From Pseudomonas putida (GTDB lineage: Bacteria > Pseudomonadota > Gammaproteobacteria > Pseudomonadales > Pseudomonadaceae): a stretch of 64,000 nt of DNA. The notes beneath the pieces are model-generated. The model made no database searches. It was not told where the DNA came from and saw only the letters and a list, made by a program, of their open reading frames with translations. Positions 58,065 to 64,000 of the stretch are shown piece after piece. Location: positions 4,122,001 through 4,186,000 of the forward strand of contig NZ_CP016634.1 of the NCBI RefSeq assembly GCF_002741075.1. Reading direction: 5' to 3'. Made by a program: the position numbers and the translations under genes. Position 1 is the first letter of the stretch. Each line of letters begins with the position of its first letter.

Positions 58065-58286
58065 ATGAAACCTGAAACCTTGCAACTGCTGGTCACCCGC
58101 ACCATGCCCTTCGGCAAGTACCAAGGCCGCCTGATCGCTGACCTGCCCGGCGACTATCTGGCCTGGTTCGCCCGCAAGGGTTTCCCGCCCGGAGAGCTGG
58201 GCGGGTTGCTGGCCTTGATGCATGAGATCGATCACAACGGGCTGGGTGAACTGCTGACGCCTTTGCGGCGCAAGCACCCGCGTTAG
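58065..58286 (+). CDS. DUF3820-like small protein (putative quorum-sensing-regulated factor family)
   Basis: The 73-residue protein from the ATG at 58065 starts MKPETLQLLVTRTMPFGKYQG and contains LPGDYLAWFARKGFPPGELG. This matches the DUF3820/QSregVF_b family, small cytosolic proteins with an exonuclease-like MPFGKYKG motif. Function unproven. It lies alone between PA2169-like and fruA. Confidence 0.82.
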   Translation: MKPETLQLLVTRTMPFGKYQGRLIADLPGDYLAWFARKGFPPGELGGLLALMHEIDHNGLGELLTPLRRKHPR

Positions 58287-58317
58287 CCCCACGCGCCTAC
58301 AGATCCATGCGATTTCT

Positions 58318-58363
58318 GTAGGAACGGCCTCGTGTCGCGAAAGGGCTGCGCAGCAGCCCCGAC
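58318..58363. repeat. REP-like single arm
   Basis: TGTAGGAACGGCCTCGTGTC is followed by GCGAAAGGGCTGCGCAGCAGCCCC. It resembles the right arm and flank of the perfect repeat at 52355-52396. It lies between the DUF3820 gene and the fruA stop. Confidence 0.5.
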
Positions 58364-58373
58364 ACCTGGCCCT

Positions 58374-60110
58374 TCAGCCTTTGACTGGCGCCACCGCCAA
58401 CTCCACCCGTTCCCCTTTCTTGATCAGCGCATACACCACCGCCGTCAGCAGGCTGCCCGCCAGGATCGCCAGCAGGTAAAGCAGCGCATGGTTGATCGCG
58501 TTGGGGATCAGCAGCACGAACAGCCCCCCGTGGGGCGCCATCAGCTTGCAGCCAAAGTACATCGACAGTGCCCCGGTCAACGCGCCGCCCGCGACGCTCG
58601 CCGGGATCACCCGCAGCGGGTCCTTGGCGGCAAACGGGATCGCCCCCTCGGAGATGAAGCACAGCCCCAGAGCCAATGCCGCCTTGCCCGCCTCGCGCTC
58701 GCTCTGGGCGAACTTGCGCCGAGCCAGGAAGCTGGCGATACCCAGGCCGATCGGCGGCACCATCCCGGCAGCCATGGTCGCCGCCATCGGCGCATAGCTG
58801 GAGGAGGCCAACAGTCCCACCGAGAAGGCATACGCCGCCTTGTTGATCGGACCGCCCAGGTCGACGCACATCATGCCGCCGAGCAACAGGCCGAGCAGAA
58901 TGGCGTTGGTGGTACCCATGCTGTCCAGGAAACGCGTCAGGCCTTCGAGCATCGCCGCCACCGGCTGACCGACCACGTAGATCATCACCAAACCCGTGAA
59001 CAGACTGGCCAACAGCGGAATGATCAGGATTGGCTTGAGCGCCTCAAGGCTGCTCGGCAGGCGTGCCCAGCGGCTGATGGCCTTGGCGCTGTAGCCCGCC
59101 AGAAAGCCCGCGACGATGCCACCGATGAAGCCCGCCCCCAAGGTACTGGCGAGCAGACCGCCGATCATGCCCGGCGCCAACCCCGGGCGATCGGCAATCG
59201 ACCAGGCGATATAGCCGGCCAGCAGCGGCACCATCAGCTTGAACGCCGCCTCGCCACCGATCTGCATCAAGGCCGCCGGCAAGGTGCCAGGTTCCTTGTA
59301 GGCCTCGATGCCAAAGACGAACGACAAGGCAATCAGCAGGCCGCCGGCCACCACCATCGGCAGCATGAATGACACACCGGTGAGCAGGTGCTTGTAGACA
59401 CCGCGCTTCTCATTGCTCTTTACAGGTTCGGCAGACGCTTCGCCGCCCACCTCGACCTTGCCTTCGCCCAGGGCCTTGTCGAGGGTGGCACGCGCCTGCT
59501 TCAGCGCGACGCCGGTACCACAGCGGTAGATGCGCTTGCCGGCAAAGCGCGCCGTGGGCACTTCGATGTCGGCGGCCAGCAACACCACATCGGCGGCGGC
59601 GATGGCTTCGGCCGAGAGTGGGTCGCGCGCCCCTACCGAGCCCTGGGTTTCCACTGTCAGTAGGTAGCCCAGATCCTTGGCCGCCTGCTGCAGCGCCTCG
59701 GCCGCCATGAAGGTATGGGCCACACCGGTCGGGCAGGCGGTGACGGCAACCAACCGGGGCTGCGTAACGATCGGCGCGCTCACCGCGGGCGTCTGCGCCT
59801 CCAGCACCTGGGCCTGGGTCGCCGCCTCATCGAGAAAACGCTCGCGATCGGCCAGGGCCTGGGCCGGAGTACTGCGGTAGACCCGCTTGCCGACAAAACG
59901 GTCAAGCTCCACGGGGCCGGTGCTGACCACCAGTACCCAGTCGGCCTCGGCGATCTGCGCCGGACTCAAACGCCCGTCGGTATGCTCGGCATCCTGCACC
60001 TCGACCACAGGTATCCAGCCCCGTTGCCGGGCAGCGGCCGACAGAAGACGCGCGCTCAATACGCTGGACACCTGGCCGTTGGGGCAGGCAGTGATGATGG
60101 CGATGTTCAT
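58374..60110 (-). CDS. fruA: PTS fructose transporter subunit EIIB'BC (FruA)
   Basis: FruA imports fructose and phosphorylates it to fructose-1-phosphate. The 578-residue protein has a degenerate EIIB' domain (IAIITACPNGQVSSV), a catalytic EIIB domain (ACPTGVAHTFMAAEAL, with the phospho-cysteine) and a membrane EIIC domain of about 8-10 helices. The start ATG at 60110 overlaps the fruK stop (ATGA). Last gene of the fruBKA operon. Confidence 0.97.
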   Translation of the reverse strand: MNIAIITACPNGQVSSVLSARLLSAAARQRGWIPVVEVQDAEHTDGRLSPAQIAEADWVLVVSTGPVELDRFVGKRVYRSTPAQALADRERFLDEAATQAQVLEAQTPAVSAPIVTQPRLVAVTACPTGVAHTFMAAEALQQAAKDLGYLLTVETQGSVGARDPLSAEAIAAADVVLLAADIEVPTARFAGKRIYRCGTGVALKQARATLDKALGEGKVEVGGEASAEPVKSNEKRGVYKHLLTGVSFMLPMVVAGGLLIALSFVFGIEAYKEPGTLPAALMQIGGEAAFKLMVPLLAGYIAWSIADRPGLAPGMIGGLLASTLGAGFIGGIVAGFLAGYSAKAISRWARLPSSLEALKPILIIPLLASLFTGLVMIYVVGQPVAAMLEGLTRFLDSMGTTNAILLGLLLGGMMCVDLGGPINKAAYAFSVGLLASSSYAPMAATMAAGMVPPIGLGIASFLARRKFAQSEREAGKAALALGLCFISEGAIPFAAKDPLRVIPASVAGGALTGALSMYFGCKLMAPHGGLFVLLIPNAINHALLYLLAILAGSLLTAVVYALIKKGERVELAVAPVKG

Positions 60111-61057
60111 CGGCAACCCTCTTGTTGTTCTGTCAGTTGCACAGCGTCTTGCAGACGGGCCAGCTGCTCGCGGTCACGGATCCCGAAGCCAACCTGGGTC
60201 ACCGCCTGGGCGGCGATGGCCGTGGCCCGGCGCAGGGTCTGTTCAGGCGGCTCACCCAGCAGCAGGCCATGAACCATGCCCGCTACCAGCGAATCACCCG
60301 CGCCGACAGTGCTGGCCACCTGCACCTTCGGCGGTCGTCCGTGCAGGGCTTGGCCATCCTGGGCAAACCAGGTCACGCCCTGCTCGCCCTGGGACACCAC
60401 GACATGCTCGACGCCACTGGCCAGCAGCCGCTCGGCGGCCAGGCGTTGCGCGTGCGCGGTATGCACCTCGGTGCCCAGCGCCTCGCCCAGTTCCTCGGTG
60501 TTGGGCTTGACCAACCAAGGCCCGACCTGCAGGCCGGCGCGCAAGGCTTCGCCGCTGGTGTCCAGGGCGATCTTCAGGCCTTGCTGCTTCAGTTGCAGCA
60601 ACAACTGATGGAACCACCGGGCATCGACGCCTCGGGGCAGGCTGCCTGCCACCACCACCGCATCGTGCCCGGCCGCCAGCTGCCCCAGGCGGCGCATCAG
60701 GGCGATCCAAGCGGCTTCGTCGACATCCGGCCCCTGGCCATTGATGTCGGTGACCCGGCCATCGGCCTCCACCAGCTTGATGTTGCTGCGGGTTTCGCCC
60801 GGCACCCGGACGAAACAGTCGGCAAAGCCCCGCCAGGCGATCAGCGCCTCGAACGGCTCCAGGTTGTCGCGCCCCAGAAAGCCACCCACGGTCACGCTGT
60901 GGCCCAGGTCGGCCAGGACCTGAGCGACGTTCAGCCCCTTGCCCGCGGCATGGCTGTGCTGGCTGTGGCTGCGATTGACATGGCCGGGGCGCAGGGCGTC
61001 CAGGCTGACGGTGATGTCGAGCGCCGGGTTCAGGGTGAGGGTAAGGATCTTGGCCAT
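60107..61057 (-). CDS. fruK: 1-phosphofructokinase FruK
   Basis: FruK (PfkB family) converts fructose-1-phosphate to fructose-1,6-bisphosphate. The 316-residue protein has the sugar-kinase N-terminus LTLNPALDITV and the second signature TVGAGDSLVAGMVHG with the catalytic aspartate. It starts one base after the fruB stop and overlaps fruA. Confidence 0.97.
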   Translation of the reverse strand: MAKILTLTLNPALDITVSLDALRPGHVNRSHSQHSHAAGKGLNVAQVLADLGHSVTVGGFLGRDNLEPFEALIAWRGFADCFVRVPGETRSNIKLVEADGRVTDINGQGPDVDEAAWIALMRRLGQLAAGHDAVVVAGSLPRGVDARWFHQLLLQLKQQGLKIALDTSGEALRAGLQVGPWLVKPNTEELGEALGTEVHTAHAQRLAAERLLASGVEHVVVSQGEQGVTWFAQDGQALHGRPPKVQVASTVGAGDSLVAGMVHGLLLGEPPEQTLRRATAIAAQAVTQVGFGIRDREQLARLQDAVQLTEQQEGCR

Positions 61058-61058
61058 T

Positions 61059-63911
61059 TCAATAACGCTCCACCAACGCCCGGACCGCCGCGGCGCTGTC
61101 TTGTTGCAGGGCCTCGCGCGCCAGGGCGCGGGCTGTCTGATGATCGGCCTGGCGAACCAATGCCTTGACTTCGGCGATGCTGCGGGCCGCGACGCTCAGC
61201 TCGTCCACATCCAGGCCCAGCAGCACCGCGACCGCCTGCGGGTCCGCCGCCAGCTCACCGCACACGCCCACCCATTTGCCATGGGCGTGGGCCGCCCGCA
61301 CGGTCATGTCGATCAGTTGCAGCACCGCCGGATGCAGGCCGTCGGCCTGGGCCGAAAGGCTCGGGTGACCACGGTCGATGGCCAGGGTGTACTGGGTCAG
61401 ATCGTTGGTGCCGATACTGAAGAAATCCACTTCGCGGGCCAGCTGCGGTGCCAGCAAAGCCGCTGACGGCACTTCCACCATGATGCCCACTTGCAGGTCG
61501 GCCACCGGGATGTGCGCTCGCAGGCGATCGACCATGGCCTTGGCCTCGCGCCACTCATGCACCTGCCCGACCATCGGGAACATGATGCGCAAAGGACGAT
61601 CATCAGCGGCGCGCAGCAAGGCGCGCAGCTGTTCTTCCATCACTTGGGGACGCTGCAGGGTCAGGCGCACGCCACGAACCCCCAGGAAGGGGTTTTCCTC
61701 GGCGGCGATCGGCCAGTACGGCAGCGGCTTGTCGCCGCCCACATCCAGGGTGCGCACCACCAGGGCGCGCCCACCCAGCCCATCGAGCACACGGCGGTAC
61801 TCGGCCTCCTGGGTCGCGATGTCGGGTGCCTGGGGATGAGCCATGAAGATCAGTTCGGTACGCAGCAGGCCGACCCCTTCGGCGCCCTGCTCCACCACCT
61901 TGTCGATGCCGGTGCTCTCGCCGATGTTGGCGAACACCTCCAGCGCATGGCCATCGCGGGTCACCGCAGGCTCGTGGCGCTTGGCCCAGGCGGCCTGCAG
62001 GCGTTGCTCGCGCAGGTCGCGCTCGGCCAGGGCCCGTTGCAGTTCATCTGCCGCGGGCGCCACGCAGACCCGGCCACGCTGGCCATCGAGCAGCAACGGC
62101 GTGCCGGCCTCCAGCAGCAGGATCGCAGCACCGGCCCCCACCACTGCCGGAATGCCCAGCGCCCGGGCCACGATGGCGCTGTGGGCCGTAGCGCCGCCCT
62201 GGGCGGTGACGATACCGGCGACTCGGGCCGGGTCCAGGCGGGCTACATCCGAGGGGCCCACTTCGGCCATCACCAGCACGTAGGGCTGCTGAGGCTCGGC
62301 AACGTCCTGGATGCCACACAGCTGGGCCAGCACTCGCCGGCCGATGTCGCGCAGATCGGCGGCACGCTCGGCGAGCAGGGTGTCGTGCAGCGACTCCTGC
62401 TGGCGCGCCGCACTGTCGATCACCGCCATCCAGGCGGCCGCCGCGCTCTCGCCCTGGGCCAGACGCTGCTGGACTTCCTCGCCCAGACCTGGGTCGGCGA
62501 GCATTTCCTGGTGGGTGACGAAGATCTCCCCGATAGACGTGTCGCTGCGCTGCACCAACGCCTGCAATTCAGCGTTGACCGCTGCCAAGGCATCCTGCAG
62601 CCTTTGCCGCTCCTGGGCAGGCGACTCACCGCGCAGCGGGTAGTCGATCTTGCGAGCCACATGCACATGGGCCGGGCCACTGGCGATGCCTGGCGCCGCA
62701 CCGACGCCCTGGACGATGCTGCCAGCTTGCGGCGCCTGGAGCACAGGCTCGGGCGGCGCCGCGCTGGTGGGGGCGACCTCCGGTAGCGGCTCCACCGCCT
62801 CGCCCAGGCCTTGCTCGATGGCCGCGAGCAACACCGGCAGGGCATCGTTGGCAATGCCCGGTTCGGCGATCAGTTCGAGGGTCTGCCCACGCCGGGCTCC
62901 CAGGCTGAGCAGCTTGCTCAGGCTCTTGAGCGACACGGCAGGCTGAGCGCTGTCTTGCAGACGTACCAGAAGCTCGCCCTCAAAGCCTTTGGCCAACTGC
63001 GCCAGCACCTTGGCCGGGCGGGCGTGCAGGCCGTGTGGGTTGGCCAGCACGACACAAGCGCTGGGCCAATCGGCCGGAACCTCGCCGCCCAAGACCTCGA
63101 GCACGGCGCGGCTGTTGCGCGCTTGGTAGAGCATTTGCCCACGGCCTTCGATGAGCACTTCGCACAGGCGCTCGAGCAACGCTTGGTGAGCGACACCCAG
63201 GCTGGCCAGGCAGAACAAACCATTGAGCGGCTGGTCGCGATAATGCAGCGGCTGCTGCGGCGTGATGAAGGCCAACCCCGGCTGGCGTACCTGACGCTCG
63301 CTGTGCAGCCACCACAGCCCTTCGCCCAAGGGCAGCGGCTCGGCCTGTTGCAACACGTTGGCGAACCCTGGATCGACGCAACCGGCGCGCTGCAGCAGGC
63401 GCGCGCCACGCCAGGCCAGTTCGTCGAAGTCTTCGGCGGCCAGGTTCAGCCCCACCAGTTGCGCATCCAACGCCAGGGCCTGGGGCGCCCCTTGCAGCAG
63501 CTTGAGCAGCGCTTCGGCACTGGAGGCGCGGCGCAGGGCCTCGGCCAGATCGGTCTCGCCCAGGGCGCGGGTTAGCAATTGCAGAAGACGCAGGTGCTCG
63601 TCGGAACGGGCGGCAATGCCAATGGCCAGGTAGACGATCTGCCCGTCACCCCAGTCCACCCCTTCGGGAAACTGCAACAGGCGCACGCCGGTGGCGAAGA
63701 CCTGATCGCGGGTCTGCGGCGTGCCGTGGGGGATGGCGATCCCTTGGCCAAGGAAGGTCGAGCCTTGCGCCTCGCGGTCCAGGAGCCCTTGCAGGTAACC
63801 TTCGGCGACCAGACCATCGGCGACCAATCGATCAGCCAGCAGGCGCAATGCCTCGGCCTTGTCGGCAGCCACCTGGTTCATGGCGATCTGCTCCTGAGCG
63901 AGCTCCAGCAT
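61059..63911 (-). CDS. fruB: Multiphosphoryl transfer protein EI-HPr-EIIA(Fru) (FruB)
   Basis: FruB supplies phosphate to FruA with all soluble PTS domains in one chain. From the ATG at 63911 (MLELAQEQIAMNQVAADK; AAGGAG upstream) it is 950 residues, the usual length. Order: EIIA (phospho-His in GIAIPHGTP, about residue 60), HPr (VLANPHGLHARPAKVL, about 290-310), EI (GGATAHSAIVARALGIPAVV, about 575-595) and the EI PEP-binding barrel. An in-frame extension to 63971 is rejected. The Pseudomonas fructose PTS is typical in this fused form. Confidence 0.98.
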   Translation of the reverse strand: MLELAQEQIAMNQVAADKAEALRLLADRLVADGLVAEGYLQGLLDREAQGSTFLGQGIAIPHGTPQTRDQVFATGVRLLQFPEGVDWGDGQIVYLAIGIAARSDEHLRLLQLLTRALGETDLAEALRRASSAEALLKLLQGAPQALALDAQLVGLNLAAEDFDELAWRGARLLQRAGCVDPGFANVLQQAEPLPLGEGLWWLHSERQVRQPGLAFITPQQPLHYRDQPLNGLFCLASLGVAHQALLERLCEVLIEGRGQMLYQARNSRAVLEVLGGEVPADWPSACVVLANPHGLHARPAKVLAQLAKGFEGELLVRLQDSAQPAVSLKSLSKLLSLGARRGQTLELIAEPGIANDALPVLLAAIEQGLGEAVEPLPEVAPTSAAPPEPVLQAPQAGSIVQGVGAAPGIASGPAHVHVARKIDYPLRGESPAQERQRLQDALAAVNAELQALVQRSDTSIGEIFVTHQEMLADPGLGEEVQQRLAQGESAAAAWMAVIDSAARQQESLHDTLLAERAADLRDIGRRVLAQLCGIQDVAEPQQPYVLVMAEVGPSDVARLDPARVAGIVTAQGGATAHSAIVARALGIPAVVGAGAAILLLEAGTPLLLDGQRGRVCVAPAADELQRALAERDLREQRLQAAWAKRHEPAVTRDGHALEVFANIGESTGIDKVVEQGAEGVGLLRTELIFMAHPQAPDIATQEAEYRRVLDGLGGRALVVRTLDVGGDKPLPYWPIAAEENPFLGVRGVRLTLQRPQVMEEQLRALLRAADDRPLRIMFPMVGQVHEWREAKAMVDRLRAHIPVADLQVGIMVEVPSAALLAPQLAREVDFFSIGTNDLTQYTLAIDRGHPSLSAQADGLHPAVLQLIDMTVRAAHAHGKWVGVCGELAADPQAVAVLLGLDVDELSVAARSIAEVKALVRQADHQTARALAREALQQDSAAAVRALVERY

Positions 63912-63957
63912 GACCTTCTCCTTTTGCAGCCCCCGGGAGGGGACCTGAGGTATTGTT

Positions 63958-63988
63958 GTGAAATTCACCAATCGGGTCCGTTCAACGG
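63958..63988. promoter_or_regulatory. Two palindromes upstream of fruB (candidate operator region)
   Basis: GTGAAATTCAC (63958-63968) and CCGTTCAACGG (63978-63988) are each perfect 11-base dyads around a central base, 9 bases apart. They lie 47-77 bases upstream of fruB. In P. putida FruR (Cra) controls fruBKA through a dyad of another sequence; whether either of these is its site is unknown. Confidence 0.4.
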
Positions 63989-64000
63989 TCTTGCGCAGGC

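Overview
The window is about 64 kb of high-GC chromosomal DNA that reads as core genome of a fluorescent Pseudomonas, most likely the P. putida group. The evidence is the gene order (isc cluster followed by ndk-rlmN-pilW-rodZ-ispG-hisS-yfgM-bamB; queA-tgt-yajC-secDF; a cyoABCDE oxidase next to a DsbB-family gene, hmp and norR; fruBKA), frequent ATGA-type start/stop overlaps, and REP-like palindromes of the TTCGCGGGTAAACCCGC type in the intergenic gaps. The species assignment is from memory of gene order and protein sequence, not from a search. No frameshifted host gene was seen. The only clear mobile element is one complete IS3-family insertion.

Layout. (a) 1-12,889, minus strand: the iscRSUA-hscBA-fdx-iscX iron-sulfur assembly operon, then ndk, rlmN, pilW, rodZ, ispG, hisS, yfgM and a bamB cut by the left edge. 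Upstream of iscR are a sigma-70 promoter and two tandem IscR-type sites. (b) 12,890-15,637: cysE and trmJ on the minus strand and divergent suhB on the plus strand. (c) 15,644-16,966: the IS element, inserted a few bases past the suhB terminator, with 28-bp inverted repeats, a 3-bp target duplication and an A6G frameshift site. (d) 17,056-23,128: a glycine-zipper envelope protein, secF, secD, yajC, tgt and queA. (e) 23,196-23,357: tRNA-Leu(CAA) with its own promoter and terminator, followed by a GNAT acetyltransferase. (f) 24,143-29,647: a four-gene PhnDCEE-like ABC importer divergent from selD-mnmH, which looks like a selenium uptake and utilisation unit. (g) 29,704-33,645: a LysR regulator and divergent YdcZ-type transporter, a membrane protein of unknown function, a cysteine-cluster protein and an AlaC-like aminotransferase. 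(h) 33,926-43,275: cytochrome bo3 quinol oxidase cyoABCDE, a DsbB-family protein, flavohaemoglobin hmp and divergent norR. (i) 43,502-47,118: CheV, a small secreted protein coupled to a YkgJ-type protein, and a PAS-containing chemoreceptor. (j) 47,344-53,810: an RND efflux pair with a two-component system. (k) 53,947-58,286: a small secreted protein, an OprD-family porin, a membrane diguanylate cyclase, and PA2169-like and DUF3820-like small proteins. (l) 58,374-63,911: the fructose PTS fruBKA.

How the parts connect. The isc operon supplies Fe-S clusters to several products encoded nearby (IspG, RlmN, IscR itself), and cysE provides the cysteine that IscS consumes. DsbB and the Cyo oxidase meet at the ubiquinone pool. 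hmp and norR share a 157-bp control region with NorR-type sites and an imperfect sigma-54 promoter, giving a nitric-oxide detoxification switch. The selD-mnmH-transporter block suggests that imported selenium goes into selenophosphate and tRNA 2-selenouridine. I found no CRISPR array, prophage or obvious novel defence system. The most useful leads are regulatory and small-gene observations, listed in the findings.
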